A stretch of 64,000 nt of DNA from Acanthosepion esculentum (lineage: Eukaryota > Mollusca > Cephalopoda > Sepiida > Sepiidae). Shown piece by piece: positions 1 through 11,980 of this stretch (position 1 is its first letter; each line of letters starts with the position of its first letter). The notes beneath the pieces are model-generated. The model saw nothing but the letters and a program-made list of their open reading frames with translations, searched no databases and was not told the DNA's origin. Where the stretch lies: the NCBI GenBank assembly GCA_964036315.1, contig OZ038500.1:61101446-61165445 (forward strand). The letters are read 5' to 3'. The position numbers and the translations under genes are program-made.

Positions 1-3000
1 GATCGTAAGAATTGGTTCATTATATTTCTGAAGTAGTCAACTTTTGAAAAATCATAAGAATTGGTTCATTATATTTCTGAAGTAGTCAACTTTTGAAAAA
101 TCATAAGAATTGTTTCATTGTATTTCTGAAGTAGTCAACTTTTGAAAAATCATAAGAATTGGTTCATTATATTTCTGAAGTAGTCAACTTTTGAAAAATC
201 ATAAGAATTGGTTCATTATATTTCTGAAGTAGTCAACATTTGAAAAATCATAAGAATTGGTTCATTATATTTCTGAAGTAGTCAACTTTTGAAAAATCGT
301 AAGAATTGGTTCATTATATTTCTGAAGTAGTCAACTTTTGAAAAATCATAAGAATTGGTTCATTATATTTCTGAAGTAGTCAACTTTTGAAAGATCGTAA
401 GAATTGGTTCATTATATTTCTGAAGTAGTCAACTTTTGAAAAATCCTAAGAATTGGTTCATTATATTTCTGAAGTAGTCAACTTTTGAAAATTCATAAGA
501 ATTAGTTCATTATATTTCTGAAGTAGTCAACTTTTGAAAAATCATAAGAATTGGTTCATTATATTTCTGAAGTAGTCAACTTTTGAAAAATCATAAGAAT
601 TGGTTCATTATATTTCTGAAGTAGTCAACCTTTGAAAAATCATAAGAATTGGTTCATTATATTTCTGAAGTAGTCAACTTTTGAAAAATCATAAGAATTG
701 GTTCATTATATTTCTGAAGTAGTCAACTTTTGAAAAATCATAAGAATTGGTTCATTATATTTCTGAAGTAGTCAACTTTTGAAAAATCGTAAGAATTGGT
801 TCATTATATTTCTGAAGTAGTCAACTTTTGAAAAATCATAAGAATTGGTTCATTATATTTCTGAAGTAGTCAACTTTTGAAAAATCATAAGAATTGGTTC
901 ATTATATTTCTGAAGTAGTCAACTTTTGAAAAATCATAAGAATTGGTTCATTATATTTCTGAAGTAGTCAACTTTTGAAAAATCCTAAGAATTGGTTCAT
1001 TATCTTTCTGAAGTAGTCAACTTTTGAAAAATCGTAAGAATTTGTTCATTATATTTCTGAAGTAGTCAACCTTTGAAAAATCATAAGAATTGGTTCATTA
1101 TATTTCTGAAGTAGTCAACTTTTGAAAAATCATAAGAATTGGTTCATTATATTTCTGAAGTAGTCAACTTTTGAAAAATCATAAGAATTGGTTCATTATA
1201 TTTCTGAAGTAGTCAACTTTTGAAAAATCGTAAGAATTGGTTCATTATATTTCTGAAGTAGTCAACTTTTGAAAAATCATAAGAATTGGTTCATTATATT
1301 TCTGAAGTAGTCAACTTTTGAAAAATCATAAGAATTGGTTCATTATATTTCTGAAGTAGTCAACTTTTGAAAAATCATAAGAATTGGTTCATTATATTTC
1401 TGAAGTGGTCAACTTTTGAAAAATCGTAAGAATTGGTTCATTATATTTCTGAAGTAATCAACTTTTGAAAAATCCTAAGAATTGGTTCATTATATTTCTG
1501 AAGTAGTCAACTTTTGAAAAATCCTAAGAATTGGTTCATTATATTTCTGAAGTAGTCAACTTTTGAAAAATCCTAAGAATTGGTTCATTATATTTCTGAA
1601 GTAGTCATCTTTTGAAAAATCCTATGAATTGGTTCATTATATTTCTGAAGTAGTCAACTTTTGAAAAATCATAAGAATTCGTTCATTATATTTCTGAAGT
1701 AGTCAACTTTTGAAAAATCCTAAGAATTGGTTCATTATATTTCTGAAGTAGTCAACCTTTGAAAATTCATAAGAATTGGTTCATTATATTTCTGAAGTAG
1801 TCAACTTTTGAAAAATCATAAGAATTGGTTCATTATATTTCTGAAGTAGTCAACTTTTGAAAAATCATAAGAATTGGTTCATTATATTTCTGAAGTAATC
1901 TACTTTTGAAAAATCCTAAGAATTGGTTCATTATATTTCTGAAGTAGTCAACTTTTGAAAAATCATAAGAATTGGTTCATTATATTTCTGAAGTAGTCAA
2001 CTTTTGAAAAATCATAAGAATTGGTTCATTATATATCTGAAGTAGTCAACTTTTGAAAAATCATAAGAATTGGTTCATTATATTTCTGAAGTAGTCAACT
2101 TTTGAAAAATCATAAGAATTGGTTCATTACATTTCTGAAGTAGTCAACTTTTGAAAGATCGTAAGAATTGGTTCATTATATTTCTGAAGTAGTCAACTTT
2201 TGAAAAATCCTAAGAATTGGTTCATTATATTTCTGAAGTAGTCAACTTTTGAAAATTCATAAGAATTAGTTCATTATATTTCTGAAGTAGTCAACTTTTG
2301 AAAAATCATAAGAATTGGTTCATTATATTTCTGAAGTAGTCAACTTTTGAAAAATCATAAGAATTGGTTCATTATATTTCTGAAGTAGTCAACCTTTGAA
2401 AAATCATAAGAATTGGTTCATTATATTTCTGAAGTAGTCAACTTTTGAAAAATCATAAGAATTGGTTCATTATATTTCTGAAGTAGTCAACTTTTGAAAA
2501 ATCATAAGAATTGGTTCATTATATTTCTGAAGTAGTCAACTTTTGAAAAATCGTAAGAATTGGTTCATTATATTTCTGAAGTAGTCAACTTTTGAAAAAT
2601 CATAAGAATTGGTTCATTATATTTCTGAAGTAGTCAACTTTTGAAAAATCATAAGAATTGGTTCATTATATTTCTGAAGTAGTCAACTTTTGAAAAATCA
2701 TAAGAATTGGTTCATTATATTTCTGAAGTAGTCAACTTTTGAAAAATCCTAAGAATTGGTTCATTATCTTTCTGAAGTAGTCAACTTTTGAAAAATCGTA
2801 AGAATTGGTTCATTATATTTCTGAAGTAGTCAACCTTTGAAAAATCATAAGAATTGGTTCATTATATTTCTGAAGTAGTCAACTTTTGAAAAATCATAAG
2901 AATTGGTTCATTATATTTCTGAAGTAGTCAACTTTTGAAAAATCATAAGAATTGGTTCATTATATTTCTGAAGTAGTCAACTTTTGAAAAATCGTAAGAA

Positions 3001-5006
3001 TTGGTTCATTATATTTCTGAAGTAGTCAACTTTTGAAAAATCATAAGAATTGGTTCATTATATTTCTGAAGTAGTCAACTTTTGAAAGATCGTAAGAATT
3101 GGTTCATTATATTTCTGAAGTAGTCAACTTTTGAAAAATCGTAAGAATTGGTTCATTATATTTCTGAAGTAGTCAACTTTTGAAAAATCATAAGAATTGG
3201 TTCATTATATTTCTGAAGTAGTCAACTTTTGAAAAATCATAAGAATTGGTTCATTATATTTCTGAAGTAGTCAACTTTTGAAAAATCATAAGAATTGGTT
3301 CATTATATTTCTGAAGTAGTCAACCTTTGAAAAATCATAAGAATTGGTTCATTATATTTCTGAATTAGTCAACTTTTGAAAAATCATAAGAATTGGTTCA
3401 TTATATTTCTGAAGTAGTCAACTTTTGAAAAATCATAAGAATTGGTTCATTATATTTCTGAAGTAGTCAAGTTTTGAAAAATCATAAGAATTGGTTCATT
3501 ATATTTCTGAAGTAGTCAACTTTTGAAAAATCATAAGAATTGGTTCATTATATTTCTGAAGTAGTCAACTTTTGAAAAATCATAAGAATGGCTTCATTAT
3601 ATTTCTGAAGTAGTCAACTTTTGAAAAATCGTAAGAATTGGTTCATTATATTTCTGAAGTAATCAACTTTTGAAAAATCCTAAGAATTGGTTCATTATAT
3701 TTCTGAAGTAGTCAACTTTTGAAAAATCCTAAGAATTGGTTCATTATATTTCTGAAGTAGTCAACTTTTGAAAAATCCTAAGAATTGGTTCATTATATTT
3801 CTGAAGTAGTCATCTTTTGAAAAATCCTATGAATTGGTTCATTATATTTCTGAAGTAGTCAACTTTTGAAAAATCATAAGAATTCGTTCATTATATTTCT
3901 GAAGTAGTCAACTTTTGAAAAATCCTAAGAATTGGTTCATTATATTTCTGAAGTAGTCAACCTTTGAAAATTCATAAGAATTGGTTCATTATATTTCTGA
4001 CGTAGTCAACTTTTGAAAAATCATAAGAATTGGTTCATTATATTTCTGAAGTAGTCAACTTTTGAAAAATCATAAGAATTGGTTCATTATATTTCTGAAG
4101 TAATCTACTTTTGAAAAATCCTAAGAATTGGTTCATTATATTTCTGAAGTAGTCAAGTTTTGAAAAATCATAAGAATTGGTTCATTATATTTCTGAAGTA
4201 GTCAACTTTATAAAAATCATAAGAATTGGTTCATTATATATCTGAAGTAGTCAACTTTTGAAAAATCATAAGAATTGGTTCATTATATTTCTGAAGTACT
4301 CAACTTTTGAAAAATCATAAGAATTGGTTCATTATATTTCTGAAGTAGTCAACTTTTGAAAAATCCTAAGAATTGGTTCATTATATTTCTGAAGTACTCA
4401 ACTTTTGAAAAATCCTAAGAATTGGTTCATTATATTTCTGAAGTAGTCAACTTTTGAGAAATCCTAAGAATTGGTTCATTATATTTCTGAAGTAGTCATC
4501 TTTTGAAAAATCCTATGAATTGGTTCATTATATTTCTGAAGTAGTCAACTTTTGAAAAATCATAAGAATTCGTTCATTATATTTCTGAAGTAGTCAACTT
4601 TTGAAAAATTCTAAGAATTGGTTCATTATATTTCTGAAGTAGTCAACTTTTGAAAATTCATAAGAATTGGTTCATTATATTTTTGAAGTAGTCAACTTTT
4701 GAAAAATCATAAGAATTGGTTCATTATATTTCTGAAGTAGTCAACTTTTGAAAAATCATAAGAATTGGTTCATTATATTTCTGAAGTAGTCAACTTTTGA
4801 AAAATCATAAGAATTGGTTCATTATATTTTTGAAGTAGTCAACATTTGAAAAATCATAAGAATTGGTTCATTATATTTCTGAAGTTGTCAACTTTTGAAA
4901 AATCGTAAGAATTGGTTCATTATATTTCTGAAGTAGTCAACTTTTGAAAAATCATAAGAATTGGTTCATTATTTTTCTGAAGTAGTCAACTTTTGAAAAA
5001 TCATAG
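1..5006. repeat. 49-bp satellite array
   Basis: Uninterrupted head-to-tail tandem array of a 49-bp AT-rich unit that contains GAATTGGTTCATTATATTTC; adjacent units differ by zero to a few bases. The window starts inside the array, so its true left end is not seen; it ends at about 5006 where the unit breaks off into unique sequence. Rare variants recur at fixed offsets (1,764, 2,205 and 686 bp, all multiples of 49), showing block duplication. There is no spacer between units, so this is not a CRISPR array, and no long open frame runs through it. Confidence 0.98.
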
Positions 5007-5620
5007 ACCAGGGTAATGTCTTAGGTATGCTTGTATTAACGCTGCCTAATTTTTAATGCATTTCTATTGAAAATGTTTTAACTCTTCTAAGAGTGCTATC
5101 TTGTCAATACGGCATATCATCTGACTTCCTCACTGATACACTTCACTATTTAATGTCTAATGCATTTATTTAGTAAATGCATTGTTATCATGCCTATACT
5201 TAACTTAATCTCTCATTAAATTGGTAATATCCTTTCCCTGGTTTTTGATGCAAACTTACCAATTCGAAAATTAATAAATAAATTTCTATACTGAGAAGCA
5301 TTACCTCAATCAAACATAATTTCCACTTGGTATTGTGTTCTGACAACACCCATAATTATTTCTTATTGTAGAATGAATAAACTAGGTTCTCTACTAATAT
5401 ATACTATATCTCTTCAGGAGCTAGGCGTTTATGGCTCTTCCCAACTTCCTGTCTTTTATTGCTTTAAGTAGCTTTTCGACTCTTTAACATTTAACGTTGT
5501 CCTTGTTTTACCATTCCTTGCCACAAAATCGCTATTTATTCAATCTATTCTCTTGCTTTCTTTGCTTTCAGTATGTCCTGTATGTATTAAGTTCTCGGGA
5601 CCTTCTTTTCTCATAAGGGT
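5007..5620. other. AT-rich unique sequence, nothing recognised
   Basis: No coding potential, tandem structure or recognisable repeat seen on either strand between the satellite and the first SINE. Confidence 0.6.
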
Positions 5621-5872
5621 TTAGGGCCATATCACTTTAAAACTCTGGTTCACATCTGATCACCGAGTTCCAATGACGGTCAGGTTCGTTATAATCACTT
5701 ATGCGTAAATGCCCGTTGGAAAGGCATGGCCTTTTCTCCCCATCCCAGCTATGGGTTAATAGTAAACTTGTATCAATAAATCATTATCTCCTCGGCCAAA
5801 AAATTCTTATAATTTAAAATTATTTTCTTGCTTTAAATAAGCTGCAAGGGGTTGATAAACCGTATAAGCAAA
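5621..5872 (+). mobile_element. 5S-headed SINE, internally deleted copy
   Basis: The 5' part (GGCCATATCACTTT... GATCACCGAGTTCC) is a decayed 5S rRNA-like head cut short near 5690. It continues directly into the family core (TTCGTTATAATCACTTATGC) and an AT-rich 3' tail ending in GGTTGATAAACCG. The same core and tail recur at 29365, 25745, 29870 and 43893. Confidence 0.7.
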
Positions 5873-6090
5873 CTAGTCTTACGACCATATCACTTCGAAT
5901 CACCGGTTCTCATCCGAGCACCGGAGATAAACAGTATTGAACCTACTCAGTACCTAGATGGGTACCCGCTCGGTAATAACGGGTACTGTAAGCCTGGGTA
6001 TGCGTGTTGGGTAATTGATAATGGCTCAGAATTGGAACCCGGAAATTCGAGTTCCAATTCCAGTCGGGTTCCTCAAGGCAACGAAGGTTT
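5873..6090 (+). mobile_element. 5S/tRNA-like composite SINE, best-preserved head
   Basis: Positions 5873-5990 read as a full-length 5S rRNA-like sequence, including the internal promoter part (CAGTACCTAGATGGGTACCC) and the 3' end GGGTACTGTAAGCC. It is followed by a tRNA-like segment with B-box-like GAGTTCCAATTCC near 6050. The copy stops before the usual core. It lies directly behind the preceding copy in the same orientation. Too diverged to be a functional 5S gene. Confidence 0.75.
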
Positions 6091-6392
6091 TAAATCATTT
6101 TTTTACTTCTAGATTAACTGCCTTCCTGGGCTGTCGAGCTCCATCTACCCGAAACAGCTGGTTATGAGGCGCCAGTTGTTCGCTTTCGTTCATTCTCCGG
6201 GTTGGAGATGAACTTGGTTTTAATACACTAGATTTGTTTAATTTTCGTACCTGTGTAATTTTCACGTGCCCAATACGTTATTCACACCTCGAACTGTTGA
6301 TTTTGCTGACAGGTATGTATGAGACCTTCCTACATAAGGAATTCTATTAGAAAAATTGAAAACAAATTTTTTCAAAGCAAATATTTTACGTA
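6091..6392. other. Unique sequence, nothing recognised
   Basis: No repeat, RNA or coding signature seen. Confidence 0.5.
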
Positions 6393-6665
6393 CAATTCTT
6401 TGATTTTTTACGGCTTCTCAACCCCCTGTGGCTTGTTTAAATCCGAAACATATTTACAATTTCGAGAATAATTATTGGTAATAGAAATATAATAAAGAAA
6501 AGGATTATGTGAAAAGCCGCGATCCGACATATAAAAGTGCCATAGCACCCATAGTTGGGGTAAGAGATGGATTCATACCTTACCCAAGGATACTTACGCG
6601 TAAGTGAATATAACGAACTCAAGTGGAATTCGAACTCCGGTTTCCGATTTATTATTTTGAGCTGC
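6393..6665 (-). mobile_element. 5S-family SINE, head missing
   Basis: On the minus strand the order is tRNA-like segment (GGAGTTCGAATTCC), core (TTCGTTATATTCACTTACGC), then the AT-rich tail ending near 6393. The 5S head is absent. Confidence 0.65.
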
Positions 6666-6907
6666 TACCTATCAAAACATACGAAAATTACCTTTTCGTA
6701 TGATATTTTTTTTACGCAGAAGCTCCTACGATATCCTCCAAAACAACTGAGCGTCCCGGAAAATTGACGAAGAAAAAGATGATTTTTATGTCATTAATCG
6801 TCTCAAAATGGTGAAAGTAATTTTCACCAAAATAATTTTAAATTACGAAATAATTTTAAGTTTCCAAGGTGGTGGGGTGCTTGTTAGAACTCTTTTTTTT
6901 CTTTTTT

Positions 6908-6911
<4 letters not shown>

Positions 6912-6986
<75 letters not shown>
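6912..6986 (+). repeat. (TG)n microsatellite
   Basis: About 37 uninterrupted TG units. The Val-Cys open frames across it are artefacts. Confidence 0.99.
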
Positions 6987-6987
<1 letters not shown>

Positions 6988-7744
6988 GTCTAAGTGTATG
7001 TATTTTGCACAAAATTCTGCAAACTACAGTACTAGGAATATATCATATCTGCACTTCGTCAAGTTATAAATATGTAGTCTTTGTGTTTTGTTCTGATTTT
7101 TTTTTTTTTATTTGGAGAGAAATACTAAATAGAAAAATTATTAAATATAATATTGGAAATATATTTAGCCATCAAAAGCTATATGCAAAACTCATTCTTC
7201 AGCAAGATTCAAATATTTTTGCTTCGGCCGGTGTTTAACTGTGGGGTGCGAGTAATGTACCGGTTAGAGTAAGGAAAGCGGGTTCGGCGAGATGAGTCTT
7301 AATTCTTTCTGAATATCTCGAGTTCTTTGTTTTCATTTTCGCACAAGTGCACGTGAGAAAAATGTGAATCCATCACTTTTCCGACGTCCATCAAGCTATA
7401 GATTAAACTAACAGCCATACCCAGCTGGTCGATCAGAAAAAAGAATCAAATGGTGCAAAAGCAGCATTATATTTAGATGTAACGGTTGGTTGGTTGGTTG
7501 TTTTCTTTTATGGCATATCAAAAACTTAGTGGGTCATTTAATGGCAACAAAATTTTTGAAATAGATTCATAGTGATCGTTTGGTAAAAAAAAAAGGTGTG
7601 TATGTATACATATATATATTTGAACCATTTTTCAATTACTCATATTTTTTAGTACCATCCAACTTCTTTTAGCAAATTTACAATCTTAGATGGTTTTGTT
7701 TTTGTAAAAAGTTTTTTTTTTAAATTACTCACTTGGTAATATTT
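6987..7744. other. AT-rich spacer, nothing recognised
   Basis: Only short homopolymers and a brief (GGTT)n run near 7484-7500 are visible. Confidence 0.5.
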
Positions 7745-8400
7745 TGTTCGCACTAGATCAAAATCTACTCACTCCAACAGTATATGTTTCCACTGTAAAT
7801 TTCTCTTGGCATGTAGTGCATATTGGGGATTCTGCACCCTCTAGTAAATAATGGTGGGTAATGTAGGTGTGGCCTATGTGAAGGCGAGTCAGCATGACCT
7901 GTTTTCTTCTATTTTTATATTCTAAGTTCCATTCTCCAATAGTGGGTTTAATGTTTTGGAGTTTGTTATTAATGAATGTATTCCAATGATGGTGCCGTTT
8001 TTTAATGATAATTTTCTTTACAATTGTCTTATAATCGGAATATGGAACCTTTGGGTTTGTTATTGCATCCTTTATGTCTTTTTTGCCTCCGAATCCATCC
8101 TGTCATTTCCCGGTATCCCAAGATGGATTGGGATCCAACAAAAGATTATTTCTTTATTTTTAGACAAATGGTACATTCTGTTTAGTACTTGTGTTGTTTA
8201 GTGCTTTTGTGGTTAAAGAGTCACTAACATTTTTATATTTTAATGCAGTAAGTGCAGATAAAGAGTTTGTGAAAATTATAAATTTATTGTGGGGCGTTGT
8301 GGTTATTATGTCAAATGCTAAATTATTAGCAATTATTTCTGCACAATATATTGAAGCTATAATGGAGTCTATCTTCTTCAATTACCATTTTTCGCTATTT
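7745..8400 (-). mobile_element. LINE C-terminus with RNase H domain, degenerate
   Basis: The minus strand carries the end of a non-LTR retrotransposon ORF2. From 8381 downward the frame has the RNase H features CAEIIANNLAFDI and FIIFTNSLSALTALK. Near 8135-8080 another frame reads IHLGIPGNDRMDSEAKK. Near 7915-7770 a third reads VMLTRLHIGHTYITHHYLLE followed by a CxxC zinc motif. This order is standard for the I/Jockey group. The usual aspartate of the TDSLSA motif is Asn here, and stops and frame changes break the copy, so it is dead. Confidence 0.85.
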
Positions 8401-8529
8401 ACGCGGGTTTTCACTATATGGGTGGACTCATTTGTCAAGTTAAATGAATGTTTAAAAAAATCTGCTTATTGTTGACTACAGGTGTTGGTTGTAATAGATT
8501 GCTTGAAAATTGAAGGGAGTTTATAATTT

Positions 8530-8895
8530 AAAATTTGTGATGAAATCGAATTTTCATTTTTCGCGGTTTTTCGCTAAACGCAGTGGCATAGAAATAAAAA
8601 TGAGGTATCGTTGAGCTCTTCATGATGTAAGTAACCTACATACCGAGCTCGGAGTAAAAAAGTTGAATTTATCGATATTTGATCGGCTTTATCTATTATC
8701 GATTCATTAAAAAATATCGATCTTTTACGCTAAGAACCTATCTCTTACATTATACAATGTATGTGCCAAATTTGGTCAAAATCGGTTGGATTGATCTCGA
8801 GTGAAAAAAAAATATCACACATACAGACAGACAGGCAGACAGACAGACAAACACACACACAGACATCCTCTATTTTATATATATCGATAAAAGGA
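8530..8895. mobile_element. TE terminal tail with ACAG-type microsatellite
   Basis: Contains CCAAATTTGGTCAAAATCGG, then CAGACAGACAGG and (AC)n at 8823-8862, then TATATATCGATA. Such a tail is typical of the 3' ends of invertebrate LINEs and related elements; the class is not resolved. Confidence 0.5.
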
Positions 8896-9149
8896 CCGGC
8901 TGCGCTTCCTCATTTTCACGTGGATGTCTACAAAAAAAACACTTTCAAACCAGCCTTAAGTATCAAGACTTACTGTAATGAATGTATGGTTTTTACCAAA
9001 ATCTTCATCCCAACATGCAAATTACAAATTGAAGGTGCCATTATAAAAGGAAGTACAAAAATTCAAATATCAGGGAAGTGTTTTAACAGAGGACGGAATG
9101 TGCAACAAGGAAATTTGAAGGCACTTTCTGATAGCCAAATATGCACAGC

Positions 9150-9660
9150 CAAACGTTAAACAGATTTTTAAGAAACAGAAAACTTTCGTTAGAAACAAAG
9201 ACAAAAGTACTGAACTGTTACGTAATATCAGTCCTCTTGTAGGACAGTGAATGCTGGCCAGTCTCCTTTCAGATGTCAAGGAGACTTGAGGCAGCAGATT
9301 TGTGGTTCAACAGAAGGATGTGGACGATACCATGGATCGAACATGTGACCAAATAGGAAGTGTCAGAGAAAATGGAAACAAAATGGAAATTTGTACTTCA
9401 GGAATAGAGTTGAATTTCGTAAGGCGCATAATGAGGAAAAAAGGTTTGGAAAATCTAATATTGATACGGAAGATTGAAGGCAAGTGGAAGAAACGAATAT
9501 AACATATAACTTATTTCGTAAGCTTGAATAAATGGATGGTGGAACAATGTTTAGGAGAAATAAGAAAAAGTTTATTAAGAGCTACGAAAGAGAATACATT
9601 GTAGCGAGTCATGATCACCTACGTCCTGAAGGGACACGGCATATAGAAGAAGAATGTGGA
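9150..9660 (+). mobile_element. RTE-type LINE C-terminal relic
   Basis: Broken frames spell the end of an RTE-like reverse transcriptase: SRRLEAADLWFNRRM around 9270-9330, then FRRIMRKKGLENLILIRKIE at 9418-9478, then LLRATK-like and VLKGHG-like residues at 9574-9640. The same protein end recurs at 46925-47695. Several frameshifts; no upstream RT domain remains. Confidence 0.7.
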
Positions 9661-10739
9661 GAGTTAATAATTTCTCATCTCAATTCTTGCAATGCTCTCC
9701 TTGTTTGATCTAAGAGAGGAGAAGTAAAATGGAAGTAGTGAAATAGGATTCACTAATGAAGTTCCCCTCAGCGATTTTAATTTGCTAAATCTTTAGATAA
9801 TTATTTTAAAACACTTTCTTGTACAGGGATTTTATTGTATTGTCAACTGGCAACATTCCTTCAGTATCACAGAAAACTAAAAACTTTACTCTTTATTGAA
9901 ATTTATTTGCTTTGACTGGACCTATACCTCTTTTGAGACAACCACTCCGTTGCCAGAGTTTTATTTTCAGAATTGTATTGACAGAGCCAAGGTCCATCTT
10001 TAATTAAAATTCGACTAAGAAATCTTTCAAAATTTTTTATTTAAATTATCTTATATATATAAAATTCTGTGATTTCTGTTAGTCCGTCCGCCCATCACAC
10101 CCTCTACAAATAACCATACATTCACCGATCGAAAGCAAATTTTGGGCAGATGTAAAAACAAGTAAGAGTTTACAAAGTATATATGGTTTTAATAAGATGC
10201 ATAGCTTATTACAATAAATTTTCATTATTTTTTTTAGAAAAATTAAAATTTATCATTTAACATACAAAATACTCCTAATATATTTTTTTAAATTATGATT
10301 AAAATAACAAATATTTATTTAATAAAAATGCAAATTTAATTTTTAATTTTTTTTTTTTAAATAAAAGAATTCAGTTTCCAGTTCGCCCAGCGTTTACGAG
10401 AACTAAAAACAAATCACAAGGTAAAACGCTTTAAAAAGTCGGAATTTGGCTCCAGAAAGAAATATTTACTCATGATCCGTTCTTTTGCATGTTCAAGAGA
10501 AAAATATCATAAGAAGTTATGTCACAAAAAGGAAAATAATTTTTTAAAAATATTTTCTTAAAAATACTGTTTATCATAAATTTAAATTAAATTAAAGAAA
10601 TTTTTAGTTTTTTTTTTTTTTTGACGAACTACTTTCCCAAACAAACCAACTTATTCAAATTTCATCGATTGGTCTGTGAAATTGAATGAATCTTGTAGTT
10701 TTTAAATCTTGTCGAAAATGTTAGAAATAATTTCAGCAA
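9661..10739. other. AT-rich spacer, possible TE ends
   Basis: Contains TATATATAAAATTCTGTG followed by GTCCGTCCGCCCATCACACC near 10050-10100, which looks like a transposon terminus, and poly-T/poly-A tracts. I could not classify it and see no gene. Confidence 0.4.
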
Positions 10740-10741
10740 TA

Positions 10742-10945
10742 CAGTGTAACCCGGATATAAGAGACCCGGATATAAGAGAAATCCGGATATAAGAGAAACT
10801 CGGATATAAGAGAGATTTTCTCTGGTCCCAAATTAGAGCCTGTGTTAATGTATATATAATAGACCAAACCCGGATATAAGAGAAACCCGGATATAAGAGA
10901 CTTATTCTCCGGTTCCCATAACTCTCTTATATCCGGGTTACACTG
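10742..10945. mobile_element. pogo-like palindromic MITE, copy 1
   Basis: Starts CAGTGTAACCCGGATATAAG and ends with its reverse complement; flanked by TA on both sides, the target duplication of pogo/Tc1-type elements. CCGGATATAAGAGA is reiterated several times inside each end. 204 bp, no coding capacity. Confidence 0.85.
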
Positions 10946-10992
10946 TATTAGGTAATCCAGAAGTTGAACTATAACACTACAAGACTTAGTAA

Positions 10993-11053
10993 ATCTATTT
11001 ATCTATCTATCAATCTATCTATCTATCTATCTTAGTCTGCTCAAATCTATCTT

Positions 11054-11093
<40 letters not shown>
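10993..11093. repeat. (ATCT)n and (TA)n microsatellites
   Basis: Tetranucleotide run to about 11033, then a short spacer and a (TA)n tract abutting the next MITE. Confidence 0.9.
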
Positions 11094-11096
<3 letters not shown>

Positions 11097-11275
11097 TGTA
11101 ACCCGGATATAAGAGACCCGGATATAAGAGACCCGGATATAAGAGAAACCCGGATATAAGATAGCTTTTCTCTGGTCCCAAATTAGAGCCTGTGTTAATG
11201 TATATAAAATAGACCAAACCCGGATATAAGAGACTTCTCCCGTCCCGACAACTCTCTTATATCCGAGTTACACTG
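11094..11275. mobile_element. pogo-like palindromic MITE, copy 2
   Basis: Same termini (CAGTGTAACCCGG / complementary right end with one change), TA duplication, 182 bp. It is inserted at the end of a (TA)n run. Confidence 0.85.
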
Positions 11276-11980
11276 TACTTAATACTGTAACGATTTCAAG
11301 ACGCATCAGCGTGTTGCACAAAAATCTAGTTTGTTTAAAATTAACATTGAAAGCATTACTCTTGGCCGTTGGTAATCTAGGTGAAACAGTTTTGGTACCT
11401 AACGAGTAGAAGCTTCGTTCACCTTTTCGATTTTGCCGATAAAATTGTTTCAGCTTAAACAAACTAGTTTGTTAGCTATTATTCCTGAATTTAATCATCG
11501 GTCGACTTTAAATCTTCAACAGCATCGGTTGCCCTTGAATCTCCAGCTACATCGGTCGCCCTAAAATCTCGAACAGCATCGAGCCGTGCGTCATCTTCGA
11601 CTCCAAATCTACGTAACGGTAACATTTGTACATCGCTGATTTACTCGGGGAATTATCTCCATAACTCTTTCTCAAATCCGCAATAATATTCTCTGTTTTC
11701 CAAACACGTTTTACGATAATTTGATGACAATTTTTGCTTCAGATTTAGATGATTGATGCTGCTTTGAAGTGTTTTGTTTCTAAACTGGCGTAAATTGCAC
11801 AATATTACTTTGAAACATTACGGGTTCATAATGGTTATAATATATAAGACAAATAATACTTCGATTGATACATGGTGAGAATGTTCGCTAGCTGACTCGA
11901 GTTCGAATTACACGATGGTTGATTTGTCAGCAAGGTGACTTCTTGATATTAGCGATCCCAGCGAGCGATACCTTTAACAT
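11276..11980. other. Spacer before the 88-bp satellite
   Basis: Contains a loose imperfect tandem of 'CATCGGTCGCC...AATC' type near 11495-11580. The last about 40 bases look like a diverged satellite boundary. No gene seen. Confidence 0.5.

Noticed and set aside
1..5006. CRISPR-like regular repeats
   Set aside because: Units are contiguous with no unique spacers, the unit is AT-rich and the setting is eukaryotic.
1..5006. Hammerhead in every 49-bp unit (CTGAAGT ... GAAA)
   Set aside because: The last core base is T instead of A and no stem II can form between the two motifs.
5873..5990. Functional 5S rRNA gene
   Set aside because: Too many changes, no T-run terminator at the end, and it continues into a SINE body.
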